In this document: in pieces, positions 43,658 to 52,245 of the stretch | Position numbering within the stretch: the first letter of the stretch is position 1 | How the letters are laid out: each line of letters begins with the position of its first letter | Assembly: GCA_011523655.1 (NCBI GenBank) | Contig: WTGH01000047.1 | Coordinates: 1-64,000, forward strand | Source: Rhodospirillaceae bacterium | GTDB lineage: Bacteria > Pseudomonadota > Alphaproteobacteria > Bin65 | Direction: 5' to 3' | Length of the DNA: 64,000 nucleotides | Made by a program: the position numbers and the translations under genes | Notes under the pieces: model-generated | What the model was told of the DNA's origin: nothing | Database searches by the model: none | The model's input: the letters and a program-made list of their open reading frames with translations, nothing else

Positions 43658-44314
43658 CTACGGCTGCGGAACGTAGCGCAGATACGGCTTCTCCGTGCGC
43701 CAGCCGTCCGGATACTTCTCCTTCGCGGCTTCGTCGGACACCGCGGGCACGATGATGCATTCCTCGCCGTGCCGCCAGTCGGCCGGGGTCGCCACCTGGT
43801 GCGCCGCCGTGAGTTGGCAGGAATCGATCAGTCGGAGGATTTCATTGAAATTGCGGCCCGAACTCATCGGATAGGTGAGGGTCGCCTTCACCTTCTTGTC
43901 GGGTCCGACGATGAAGACCGAACGCACGGTGGCGTTGTCCGCCGCGGTCCGCGCCTTCGCCTCGCCGCGCGCATTCGGGTGCAGCATGTCGTAGAGCTTG
44001 GCCACGGTCATGTCGGTGTCGCCGACCAGCGGGTAGGTCACCGCGGCGCCCTGGGTTTCCTCGATGTCGTTCTTCCAGGCGTTGTGGTCCTCGACGGAAT
44101 CGACCGACAGTCCCATCACCTTGCAGTTGCGCTTGTGGAATTCCGGCATCAGGCGCGCCACGCTGCCCAGTTCGGTGGTGCAGACCGGGGTGAAATCCTT
44201 GGGATGCGAGAACAGCACGCACCAGCCGTCGCCGACATAGTCGTGGAACGTGATCTCGCCTTCGGTCGTGTCGGCGGTAAAGTTCGGCGCCTCGTCGCCA
44301 ATTCTGACAGCCAT
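43658..44314 (-). CDS. 1-Cys peroxiredoxin (Prx6 type)
   Basis: 218-aa thiol peroxidase. HPKDFTPVCTTELG (~38-51) carries the peroxidatic Cys in PxxxTxxC. FIVGPDKKVKATLTYPMSSGRNFNEILRLIDSCQLTA is the family mid-section, and the long C-terminal arm (WRHGEECIIVPAVSDEAAKEKYPDGWRTEKPYLRYV) is typical of Prx6. It reduces H2O2 and alkyl peroxides. The ATG at 44314 (MAVRIGDEAPNF) is clear. Transcribed alone. Confidence 0.95.
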   Translation of the reverse strand: MAVRIGDEAPNFTADTTEGEITFHDYVGDGWCVLFSHPKDFTPVCTTELGSVARLMPEFHKRNCKVMGLSVDSVEDHNAWKNDIEETQGAAVTYPLVGDTDMTVAKLYDMLHPNARGEAKARTAADNATVRSVFIVGPDKKVKATLTYPMSSGRNFNEILRLIDSCQLTAAHQVATPADWRHGEECIIVPAVSDEAAKEKYPDGWRTEKPYLRYVPQP

Positions 44315-44418
44315 CGTCTTCTTCCTCCATCGATCGGCAGGCGGACGCCGGCTACGGCGCCGAGCGCTCCGCCCGGTTTGGCAAACGCCCGGATGAACTA
44401 ATATGCGCGGAACGCGGA

Positions 44419-45003
44419 TCAAACGGTGCCGGCCGATTCGCCCGCATAGCGCTGGACGACGCGCGGCGACGGGTTCGCTTCGTAGCCCTGCTCGAAGGCA
44501 AGCGTCGTCAGGCGGCCCTCGAAGACCGACGGCAGTTCGCCGTGCCGCAGCAGGAAATTCGGGTTGCGCGGCCGGCCCCAGGCCTCGTTGCCCACCATGA
44601 AAGTCTCGTAGATCAGCCGCCCGCCCGGCTTCAGCAGCGCCGGCAGATGCGGCAGCAGCGGGCGGTGCAGGTAATTGCAGACGATGACGATGCCGAACGG
44701 TCCGGCCGAATCGAGGGCCCGGACCGTTGCGCCGGCGTCGCCGGCCTCCAGGTCCATCGTCAGCGCGGCGACGCCCTCGTCTTCCGCGGCCAGGGCAGCC
44801 AGCGCGCCGGTTTCCCGGTCCACGGCGGTCACCCGCCAGCCGCGCGCGCGGGCGAGCTTCGTGTGGCGCCCTTTGCCGGCTGCGAGGTCCAGGAGACGGC
44901 CGCCGTCCGCCGGAGCCGGCGGCAGGAAGCGCGACACCCAGGGGCTGGGCGCCGCTAGGGCCGGTTCGGGTTTCGCTCGTTCGGGTTTCGCCGGTTCGGT
45001 CAT
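44419..45003 (-). CDS. Class I SAM-dependent methyltransferase
   Basis: 194-aa methyltransferase. LLDLAAGKGRHTKLARARGWRVTAVD (~38-63) is the SAM Rossmann motif I and II, GIVIVCNYLHRPLLPHL (~106) motif IV and LLKPGGRLIYETF (~125) motif V. The pattern resembles TehB-like or small-molecule methyltransferases; substrate unknown. The N-terminal EPAKPERAKPEPA is made by a 15-bp repeat. It diverges from the DUF1178 gene. Confidence 0.85.
   Translation of the reverse strand: MTEPAKPERAKPEPALAAPSPWVSRFLPPAPADGGRLLDLAAGKGRHTKLARARGWRVTAVDRETGALAALAAEDEGVAALTMDLEAGDAGATVRALDSAGPFGIVIVCNYLHRPLLPHLPALLKPGGRLIYETFMVGNEAWGRPRNPNFLLRHGELPSVFEGRLTTLAFEQGYEANPSPRVVQRYAGESAGTV
44961..44990 (-). repeat. 15-bp tandem repeat in methyltransferase N-terminus
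   Basis: Units 44961-44975 and 44976-44990 and a partial third to 45000 encode AKPE(R/P)-type repeats in codons 2-15 of the methyltransferase. Confidence 0.85.
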
Positions 45004-45037
45004 CGCGCCGCCGGGCCTTCCGTTGACGCGCAAAAAT

Positions 45038-45063
45038 CCCTAAATGCATGCCCTAAATGCATG
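45038..45063. repeat. 13-bp perfect tandem duplication
   Basis: CCCTAAATGCATG at 45038-45050 and 45051-45063, in the divergent promoter region between the methyltransferase and the DUF1178 gene (52 bp from the latter's ATG). Confidence 0.95.
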
Positions 45064-45114
45064 CTATGAGGCGCAAACGCCCCGGCATGGGCGTTGCTGC
45101 AAACAGGGTGCGCG

Positions 45115-45648
45115 ATGATCCGTTACACCGTCCGCTGCGAGGCCGGCCACGAGTTCGAAGGCTGGTACAGGGATTCGAAGACCTTCGAAACCCTGCAGGC
45201 TGCCGGTGCGGTCTCCTGTCCGGACTGCGGCTCGGTCAACGTGCGCCGCGCCCCGATGGCCCCGGCGCTCTCCGGCACCAAGGCGACCCGGCGCGGCGTG
45301 CCGGCGCCTGCCGATCCCCCGCTCGCCGATCCGGGCGGCGACGAATCCGATACGCCCGCCGCGTCGCCGGCGCCGTCCGGACCGCCCGCGCCGGTCTCGG
45401 CCGAAGATGCCAAGCGCGTCCATGTCATGGGCAAGATCCGCGAGGCGATGGTGGAAATGCGCCGGCATGTGGAGAAGAACGCCGACTATGTCGGCCCGAA
45501 ATTCGCCGACGAGGCGCGCAAGATCCACTACGGCGAAACCGGGCAGCGCAGCATCTACGGCGAAGCCACGGACGCCGAATCGGAGGCCCTGCGCGACGAG
45601 GGCATCGAGTTCGGCCGCATTCCCTGGGTATCGAAGACCGACGCCTGA
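45115..45648 (+). CDS. DUF1178 family protein
   Basis: 177-aa protein with an N-terminal rubredoxin-like zinc ribbon: MIRYTVRCEAGHEFEGWYRDS (Cys8) and VSCPDCGSVNVRRAPMAP (CxxC ~35). The middle is an acidic Pro/Ala linker. The C-terminal helical part KRVHVMGKIREAMVEMRRHVEKNADYVGPKFADEARKIHYGE is diagnostic of DUF1178, common in alphaproteobacteria. Function unknown. The ATG at 45115 replaces one 21 bp upstream because the family starts MIRY. Confidence 0.92.
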   Translation: MIRYTVRCEAGHEFEGWYRDSKTFETLQAAGAVSCPDCGSVNVRRAPMAPALSGTKATRRGVPAPADPPLADPGGDESDTPAASPAPSGPPAPVSAEDAKRVHVMGKIREAMVEMRRHVEKNADYVGPKFADEARKIHYGETGQRSIYGEATDAESEALRDEGIEFGRIPWVSKTDA

Positions 45649-45734
45649 TCCGCCTTCAAGCTCGCCGCAATCTCCTCGTAGTTCTCGCCGCGCCGCCGGC
45701 GTGCTCCGCTGACGCGCCCCGCTTATTGCCCGGC

Positions 45735-46490
45735 TTACTGGTTGTACTTGCCGCCGTCGACGTTGAAGGTCTGTCCGGTCACGAAGTCGCTGTCTTCGCT
45801 CGCCAGGAACAGCAGCGTCCCCACCAGGTCTTCCGGCACCATGTCCCGCTTGATGGCGCGCGACTGCACGGTCGGTGTGCGGGCGACGTGAAGATCGGGG
45901 TGGTTGCGCACGCCTTCGCTCTCGGTCAGGCCGGGCGCGATACAGTTCACCAGGATGTTCATGTCGCCGAATTCCCGCGACGCCGAGCGCGTGAAGGCAA
46001 TGATCGCGCCTTTCGAACAGACATAGTGCGCGAGGCCCGGCCCGCCGTAGTAGAAGGTGCCGGAGCTGATATTCACGATCTTGCCCCGTCCGTTCCTGAG
46101 CATGCTGGGAACGACGGCCTTGGTTGTCTGGACGGTGCCCCGCACGTTGACCGTCATCACCCGGTCCCATTCCTCGTTCGAGAGCTGCATGATCGGGGTC
46201 AGGCGCAGTTCGGCGAACAGCGATGCGTTGTTGACCAGGATCTCGATCGGCCCGAACGCCGATTCGGCGGCGTCGACGAGTTTCGCAAGCGACCCGTCAT
46301 CGGTCACGTCGGCGATCGCGCCGATCGCCTTGCCGCCCGCCTTCGCGATCTCGTCGGCCACGCGGGACGGATCGGCGATATCCGAGGCCACGACCCGGGC
46401 GCCTTCCGCCGCGAGCGCTTTCGCATAGGTTTCCCCGATGCCCTGGGCGGCGCCGGTTATGACCGCCACTTTCCCGTCCAGTCTGCTCAT
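45735..46490 (-). CDS. SDR family NAD(P)-dependent oxidoreductase
   Basis: 251-aa classical short-chain dehydrogenase: cofactor motif TGAAQGIGE (~12), DVTDD (~64), NNAS (~88), catalytic Ser in VNISSGTFYYG (~140), YVCSK (Tyr ~155, Lys ~159) and the C-terminal VTGQTFNVDGGKYNQ. The Asp at the end of the second strand (VVASDIAD) suggests NAD preference. Substrate unknown. It follows the amino-acid-synthesis family gene on the same strand and may share its transcript. Confidence 0.92.
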   Translation of the reverse strand: MSRLDGKVAVITGAAQGIGETYAKALAAEGARVVASDIADPSRVADEIAKAGGKAIGAIADVTDDGSLAKLVDAAESAFGPIEILVNNASLFAELRLTPIMQLSNEEWDRVMTVNVRGTVQTTKAVVPSMLRNGRGKIVNISSGTFYYGGPGLAHYVCSKGAIIAFTRSASREFGDMNILVNCIAPGLTESEGVRNHPDLHVARTPTVQSRAIKRDMVPEDLVGTLLFLASEDSDFVTGQTFNVDGGKYNQ

Positions 46491-46734
46491 TCCAGTCTCT
46501 CCCTTGTCGGTCCGACCGTCCTATCACCCCGACGCCCGTTGGCAAGCGCGAAGGCGCAGGCCTGAATCGTCGCCGGGGCGAGGCCGCCGGCAACGGGGCG
46601 GCGCCGAATGGCCCGGCAACTTCTTCACCGTTCGGCGGCCGGTCCCCGGCCGCCGCCCCGGAGCAGTGCAACCCGGACCGTCCCCGACGGCCGCCGGTCG
46701 AACCGATCGCCCGGAATGGCAAGATGAGGAAATT

Positions 46735-47310
46735 CTATTCGTTGGCGGACATCAGGTTCGAGACATCTAGGTTCTCGCCGATCCGGTGGAACGGACGGCC
46801 CGAATCGCTGACCGCGATGACGACCACGATCTCGTCGCCGCGCGGGGCATCGGTGACCGAGACCTGCATGGCGTCGAAATGGCTGAACGTCCACATTTCG
46901 TCCTTGTGATGCAGCGGGCAGTCGATCACCGTGCCTGGCCCGCCGATCTTCTTGGTCGACGGCATGATCGACTTCGCCGGCCCGACGATCGCGCGCACCG
47001 GCTTGCCCATCGTGGGGTGCATCACCGCCGCCGCGTGCTCGCGCTCGCCTTTCACGCCGACGATCGCCGCCTTGCCGTAGCTCGCGACCGACGCCCCGTC
47101 GATGCCGAGCGCGTCCATCGCGCGCTGCACCAGGAGAGCGCCGAGTTCGGCGCCGGCCTGCTGCAACTCCTCCAGTTCCTCGTCGTAGACCCCGGCATAG
47201 GGGTTCGCGATCACCGCGATGGCCGCGGCCTGGCGGGCCGCCGGCTCCACCGGCCGGTCGAGCTCGCGTCGTGTCTCCTCGACGACGGTGACGATCTTGC
47301 GGATCTTCAT
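46735..47310 (-). CDS. Amino acid synthesis family protein (DUF1185)
   Basis: 191-aa protein of the AA_synth (DUF1185) family. KIRKIVTVVEETRRE, then VIANPYAGVY, GKAAIVGVKGEREHAAAVMHP and GGPGTVIDCPLHHKDEMWTFSHFDAMQV are all conserved blocks. Structure-based annotation calls the family 'amino acid synthesis', but no reaction is proven. Members are often beside amidohydrolases, SDRs and enolase-superfamily genes in catabolic clusters, as here. Confidence 0.88.
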   Translation of the reverse strand: MKIRKIVTVVEETRRELDRPVEPAARQAAAIAVIANPYAGVYDEELEELQQAGAELGALLVQRAMDALGIDGASVASYGKAAIVGVKGEREHAAAVMHPTMGKPVRAIVGPAKSIMPSTKKIGGPGTVIDCPLHHKDEMWTFSHFDAMQVSVTDAPRGDEIVVVIAVSDSGRPFHRIGENLDVSNLMSANE

Positions 47311-47535
47311 CCCGTTTTCTCCCGATCGTGGCAGTCATGGCTGGTTCGGGGCACTATGCCACCGCCGATCCCCGTTGCAACGCCCGCATTCGACCTGCAA
47401 GCCTGCCTCCTGTCATAAATCGGGGTTGTAAAATCGGGGAATTCCGGTCCGGCCGGGATGCCGCAAACCGGTTGAGAGGTTTTGCGCCGAGAGCCCCGCA
47501 ACGCCGCCCCCGCAATGCCAATGGAGTCCCGCTGG

Positions 47536-48636
47536 ATGACATCCGAAACACTGACCTTCCACAGCGTCGATGCGCGCGCCGTGGTTCTCAAGCTGAAGCG
47601 CCCCGTCGTCGCCAGGATCGCAACCATAACGGAATGGCCGCTAATCCTGATCGACCTCAAAACCGAGGAAGGGGTCGTCGGGCGCAGCTATCTGGAGCCC
47701 TACATCGTCAAGTCGATGCACTATCTCGTGCCGGCCTTGCGCGACCTGGCGGCGATGCTCAAGGGGCAGAGGCTGGCGCCGGCCGAAATCTACGAGACCG
47801 CGCGAAAGTCGCTGCACTTCGTCGGCTACGAGGGCCTGGCGATGATCGCCGTTTCCGGCATCGACATGGCGGCCTGGGACGCGCTCGCCAAGGCCGCCGG
47901 CATGCCGCTCTGCACCCTGCTCGGCGGGTCGCCCGGCCCGGTGCGCGCCTACAACAGCAACGGGCTCTGGCTCAAGTCTCCATCCGAAGTCGCCGCCGAG
48001 GCCGTCGAGATCCGCGACGAGGGACAGTTCGAAGGCCTGAAGCTGCGTCTCGGCCGGGACAATCCCCGGGACGACCTCGCCACGATCGATGCGGTTCGCC
48101 GGGCGGTCGGCGAGGACATGCACCTGATGATCGATTTCAACCAGGGCCTCGACATGGCGGAGGCCCTGCGCCGGTGCCACATGCTCGACGATCTGGGCCT
48201 CGCCTGGCTGGAAGAACCGGTCGTCTACGACAATTTCGACGGCTGCGCCCAGCTCGCCCGGGAGCTCAAAACGCCCCTGCAGATCGGCGAGAATTTCTAC
48301 GGGCCGCGCGATCTGCACAGGGCGTTGCGTGCGCAGGCCTGCGACTATGTCATGCCGGATTTCATGCGCATCGGCGGCGTCACCGGATGGATGCGCGCGG
48401 CGGCCATCGCCGGCGCGGCCGGTATCCCGATGTCGACGCATCTCTATCCCGAGGTCGGCGCCCACATGATGCGGGTGACCGAGACCGCCCATTGGCTGGA
48501 ATGGCAGGACTGGGCCGAATCGATCCTGCAAGAGCCCTACGAGGTCCGGGACAGCCAACTGCACATTCCGGACGCACCCGGCGTGGGTCTGGAGTGGAAC
48601 GAGGACGTCGTCGCGCGAAACCTGTACGAGGGCTGA
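47536..48636 (+). CDS. Mandelate racemase/muconate lactonizing enzyme family protein
   Basis: 366-aa enolase-superfamily enzyme. Metal ligands are visible as Asp in MIDFNQ (~200), Glu in LEEPV (~225) and Glu in IGENFY (~252). The His base lies in MSTHLYPEVGAH (~300). The usual KxK of the mandelate-racemase group reads KLR (GLKLRLG, ~168), so the second Lys is Arg. MTSETLTFHS at 47536 has GGAG 9 bp upstream; two other ATGs lie 15-21 bp earlier. Likely an acid-sugar or hydroxyacid dehydratase/racemase; substrate unknown. Confidence 0.88.
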   Translation: MTSETLTFHSVDARAVVLKLKRPVVARIATITEWPLILIDLKTEEGVVGRSYLEPYIVKSMHYLVPALRDLAAMLKGQRLAPAEIYETARKSLHFVGYEGLAMIAVSGIDMAAWDALAKAAGMPLCTLLGGSPGPVRAYNSNGLWLKSPSEVAAEAVEIRDEGQFEGLKLRLGRDNPRDDLATIDAVRRAVGEDMHLMIDFNQGLDMAEALRRCHMLDDLGLAWLEEPVVYDNFDGCAQLARELKTPLQIGENFYGPRDLHRALRAQACDYVMPDFMRIGGVTGWMRAAAIAGAAGIPMSTHLYPEVGAHMMRVTETAHWLEWQDWAESILQEPYEVRDSQLHIPDAPGVGLEWNEDVVARNLYEG

Positions 48637-48698
48637 CCGGCCGCATCCTGGTTAGAGCTTGTCCGTTTCTTTCGATACCACCAACGCAACCGAGAACG

Positions 48699-48859
48699 CC
48701 CCTTCGACAGGCTCAGAGCCTGCCCTGAGCTGGCCGAAGGGGCAGGCCCTTCGATACGCCCCGGCCGGGGGCCGGGGCTACTCAGGGTGAGGGTGAAGGG
48801 GGGTGAACTTATTGCACACACCCTCATCCCGAGTAGGCGCGCAAGCGCCGTATCGAGGG
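48699..48859. repeat. Family B palindromic repeat, copy 3, with an extra inverted block
   Basis: The 48747-48859 part matches the element at 30240-30360. It is preceded by a separate hairpin (48699-48742, CCCCTTCGACAGGCTCAGAG and partner) that shares the CTTCGACAGGCTC core of family C. It occupies the 360-bp gap before the MATE gene, where no gene is visible. Confidence 0.85.
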
Positions 48860-48996
48860 ACGCCCTGCTGCCGTGGTTCGACCTAAGACGGATAGGTTCT
48901 AGCCACCCCCGGCGTTGCCCGGAACGGGCTCCGCGGCGTATCGATGGGCGGACCGCAAACCCGTTACGAGCCCGTTAAGAGATAGCAGGCGCATCC

Positions 48997-50355
48997 TTGG
49001 CCTCATCCGCTCCTTCCGCCGCACCGGACGGCGGCGTTACCCATCGCCGCGTGCTCCGGCTCGCCGTGCCGATCATCCTGGCGAATATCGGCCAGCCGCT
49101 GCTCGGCGCGGTCGATACCGCGGTCATGGGGCACCTGCCGTCGCCGGCCTATATCGGCGGCGTTGCGGTCGGCGCGCTGATCTTCAGTTTCCTGTACTGG
49201 GCCTTCGGCTTCCTGCGCATGGCGACCACCGGCTTCGTCGCGCAGGCGCGCGGCGCCGGCGACCACCAGGAAATCCGCGATGTCGCGTTGCGCACGGCAC
49301 TGCTGGCGGCGGCGCTCGGCCTCGCCATCGTCGCGTTGCAGGCGCCGGCGCAGTGGTTCGCCTTCTGGGCCGTGGAGGCGACGCCGCGGGTCGAGGGCCT
49401 GGCCGCCGCCTATTTCGACATCCGGGTCTGGGGCGCGCCGGCGGCGCTGCTGGTCTATGTCTGCATCGGCTGGCTGATCGGCATGGAGCGGACCGGCACG
49501 GTCCTCGCGCTCACCGTCTACATGAACGGCCTGAACATCGCGCTCGACCTGCTGTTCGTGCCGGTCTTCGGCTGGGGCATCGAGGGCGTGGCGCTGGCGA
49601 CCCTGATCGCCGAGGTCTCGACAGCGGCCATCGGCCTGGCCGTCATCGCGCGGCTGCACCGGCCGCTCGGCGGGCGCTGGCGCCTGCGCCGGCTGTTCGC
49701 GGACCGCAGCCGGACGGCCGGGCTGCTGCGCGCCAACGCCGACATCTTCCTGCGCACCCTGTGCCTGATCTTCGGCTTCGCCTGGTTCACCGCCCAGGGC
49801 GCCAAGCTGGGCGAGACGGTGCTGGCGGCCAACGCCGTGCTGTTCCACTTCTTCCTGCTGATCGGCCATGGCCTGGACGGCTTCGCCTTCGCCGCCGAGG
49901 CGCTGGTCGGCGGCGCCATCGGTGGCCGGAACCGGGCGCAATACCGCGCCGCCGCCCGGCTGACCACCCTGTGGGCGGGGATCGTCGCAGCCGGCTTCGC
50001 GCTGGCCTATCTCGCGGCGGGCGGGCTCGTCATCGACACGCTGACCGACATTGCGGCGGTGCGCGAGACGGCCCGGGTCTACCTGCCCTGGGCAATCGCG
50101 ATCCCGCTCGCCGGCGTGTGGAGCTTCCAGCTCGACGGCATCTTCATCGGCGCGACCCGGACCCGCGAAATGCGCAACGGCATGGCGCTGGCGCTCGCCG
50201 TCTACCTTGCCGCCGGCCATGCGCTGCTCGACCTCTGGGGCAACGACGGGCTGTGGCTGTCGCTCTATGTCTTCCTGCTCGCCCGGGCGGTCTTTCTGCT
50301 GCTCTGGCTGCCGCGCATCGCCGCGTCCTTCGGGAGAGGCGGAAATCCATCTTGA
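48997..50355 (+). CDS. MATE family efflux transporter (DinF type)
   Basis: 452-aa membrane exporter with twelve hydrophobic segments in two halves. LRLAVPIILANIGQPLLGAVDTAVMGHL (~20-47) is the MatE opening of DinF-like members, and the second repeat begins near ANADIFLRTLCLIFGFAWF. It is driven by Na+ or H+ gradients to export cationic compounds; substrate unknown. The frame opens with TTG at 48997; an in-frame GTG at 49051 is an alternative start. Confidence 0.9.
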   Translation: MASSAPSAAPDGGVTHRRVLRLAVPIILANIGQPLLGAVDTAVMGHLPSPAYIGGVAVGALIFSFLYWAFGFLRMATTGFVAQARGAGDHQEIRDVALRTALLAAALGLAIVALQAPAQWFAFWAVEATPRVEGLAAAYFDIRVWGAPAALLVYVCIGWLIGMERTGTVLALTVYMNGLNIALDLLFVPVFGWGIEGVALATLIAEVSTAAIGLAVIARLHRPLGGRWRLRRLFADRSRTAGLLRANADIFLRTLCLIFGFAWFTAQGAKLGETVLAANAVLFHFFLLIGHGLDGFAFAAEALVGGAIGGRNRAQYRAAARLTTLWAGIVAAGFALAYLAAGGLVIDTLTDIAAVRETARVYLPWAIAIPLAGVWSFQLDGIFIGATRTREMRNGMALALAVYLAAGHALLDLWGNDGLWLSLYVFLLARAVFLLLWLPRIAASFGRGGNPS

Positions 50356-50523
50356 AATTGCCTTGTTTGCGCGCATCTATAGCGGCGGCACGGCGAACGG
50401 GTGCGAATCCTGCGCCCGGTTCGGAGCCTCTAGCGTTCCGTCCGCCGCCGCCCGGCCGGTTTGTTCAAGCCGTTCAGCCGGGTTTTTTGCATCTACTGTT
50501 GCACCTCTCGGGCGTTGGACCGA

Positions 50524-51501
50524 ATGATCGAAGTTCAGTCGCTTACCAAGCATTTCGGCCCGATCCGGGCGGTCGACGACGTTTCCTTTTCGGTCGAACG
50601 GGGCGAGGTGCTCGGCTTTCTCGGCCCGAACGGCGCCGGCAAGTCGACGACCATGAAAATGATCACCGGCTTCATCACCCCGACGGCCGGCACCGCCGCC
50701 GTGTGCGGCCACGACATCCGCACCGCGCCGATCGCCGCCAAGTCCCGCATCGGCTATCTGCCGGAGGGCGCGCCGCTCTACGCCGACATGACGGCGCGGA
50801 GCTTCCTGAACTTCATCGGCGCCAGCCGCGGCCTGCGCGGCGCCGAACGCGCAGGGGCGGTCGGCCGGGTCGTCGAGATCGCGCAGCTCGATACGGTGCT
50901 CGACCAGCCGATCGAGACCCTGTCGAAGGGCTTCACCCGGCGGGTCGGCCTGGCCCAGGCGCTGCTGCACGATCCGGACGTGCTGATCCTGGACGAACCG
51001 ACCGACGGCCTGGACCCGAACCAGAAGCACCATGTGCGCCAGGTCATCAACGACATGGCGCCGGACAAGGCCATCGTCATCTCGACCCACATTCTCGAAG
51101 AGGTCCACGCGGTGTGCAGCCGGGCGATGATCATCGCCCAGGGCCGGCTGCTGGCCGACAGCACGCCCGCCGAACTCGAAGCGCGGGCGCAGCACCACAA
51201 TACCGTCACCCTGCGCACCCTCGCCATGCCGCCCGCCGATGAGCGCGCCGCGCTCGGGCAGCTCGACGGCGTGCTCGCGGTCGAGGAAGGCGGCTCGGCC
51301 GGCGAGCCGGTGTTCCGGGTCATCCCCCGGGAGGGCGCGAGCGTGCTGCCGGCGGTAACCGCCTTCGTCGCCGAAAAGGGCTGGAAGGTCGACGAATTGC
51401 GCCTGGAGCAGGGCCGGCTGGACGACGTGTTCCGCGAATTGACCGCCCCCGGCGCGGCCGGTAACGGCGCTGCCGGCACCGTGGCGGAGGCTGCGCAATG
51501 A
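50524..51501 (+). CDS. ABC transporter ATP-binding protein (GldA type)
   Basis: 325-aa ATPase: Walker A GPNGAGKSTTMKM (~38), IGYLPEGAPLYADMT, signature LSKGFTRRVGLAQALL (~138), Walker B LILDEPTDGLDPNQ (~160) and the H-loop STHILEEV. The C-terminal ~100 residues form the extra domain of GldA/NatA-like ATPases. It begins a four-gene operon with a permease, a GldG-like protein and a DUF4340 protein, linked by 4-bp and 5-bp junctions. In gliding bacteria the similar set is needed for motility; here the role is unknown. Confidence 0.92.
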   Translation: MIEVQSLTKHFGPIRAVDDVSFSVERGEVLGFLGPNGAGKSTTMKMITGFITPTAGTAAVCGHDIRTAPIAAKSRIGYLPEGAPLYADMTARSFLNFIGASRGLRGAERAGAVGRVVEIAQLDTVLDQPIETLSKGFTRRVGLAQALLHDPDVLILDEPTDGLDPNQKHHVRQVINDMAPDKAIVISTHILEEVHAVCSRAMIIAQGRLLADSTPAELEARAQHHNTVTLRTLAMPPADERAALGQLDGVLAVEEGGSAGEPVFRVIPREGASVLPAVTAFVAEKGWKVDELRLEQGRLDDVFRELTAPGAAGNGAAGTVAEAAQ

Positions 51502-52241
51502 GCGCCGCCCGCACCGTCGCCGTCATCTTCCGGCGCGAGTTCGCCGCCTATTTCGCCAGCCCGGTCGCCTATGTCTTCCTGATCGTCTTCCTGGCCCTGG
51601 CCGGGGCGCTGACCTTCTTCTTCGGCAACTTCTTCCTGCGCAACCAGGCGGATCTGGACGCCTTCTTCGTCTTCCACCCCTGGGTCTACCTCTTCCTGAT
51701 GCCGGCGATTGCGATGCGGCTGTGGGCCGAGGAGCGCAAGACCGGGACGGTCGAGCTGCTGTTCACCCTGCCGATCGCGACCTGGCATGCCGTTATGGGC
51801 AAATTCCTGGCGGCCTGGCTGTTCGCCGGCATCGCGCTGGCGCTGACCTTCCCGATCTGGCTCACGGTGGCGAGCCTGGGCGCGCCCGACCACGGGCCGA
51901 TCGCCGCCGGCTATCTCGGCAGCTTCCTGATGGCCGGCGGCTATCTCGCCATCGGCTCCTGCCTGTCGGCGACGACCAGGAACCAGGTCATCGCCTTCGT
52001 GCTGGCGGCGATCGTCTGCTTCGTCTTTTCGATGGCGGGGGCAGAGGTCGTGCTCGGCCTGATCCGGGATTTTCTGCCCCAGGATTTCGTCAACCTGGTC
52101 GCGTCCTTCAGCTTCCTGAACCATTTCGCCGAAATGCGCAAAGGTGTGATCGACCTGCGCAACCTGCTCTACTTCCTCTCGGTCATGGGCGTGTTCCTGT
52201 TCGCGACCGTGCTCGTCCTCGACCTCAAGAAGGCGGAGTAG
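51498..52241 (+). CDS. ABC-2 type permease (GldF-like)
   Basis: 247-aa permease with six hydrophobic segments. FRREFAAYFASPVAYVFLIVFLALAGALTFFFGNFF and PWVYLFLMPAIAMRLWAEERKTGTVELLFTLPIATWHAVMGKFLAAW are the GldF/NosY-like signature. Its ATG overlaps the ATPase stop. The product pairs with the ATPase and likely with the GldG-like protein downstream. Confidence 0.92.
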   Translation: MSAARTVAVIFRREFAAYFASPVAYVFLIVFLALAGALTFFFGNFFLRNQADLDAFFVFHPWVYLFLMPAIAMRLWAEERKTGTVELLFTLPIATWHAVMGKFLAAWLFAGIALALTFPIWLTVASLGAPDHGPIAAGYLGSFLMAGGYLAIGSCLSATTRNQVIAFVLAAIVCFVFSMAGAEVVLGLIRDFLPQDFVNLVASFSFLNHFAEMRKGVIDLRNLLYFLSVMGVFLFATVLVLDLKKAE

Positions 52242-52245
52242 GCCG

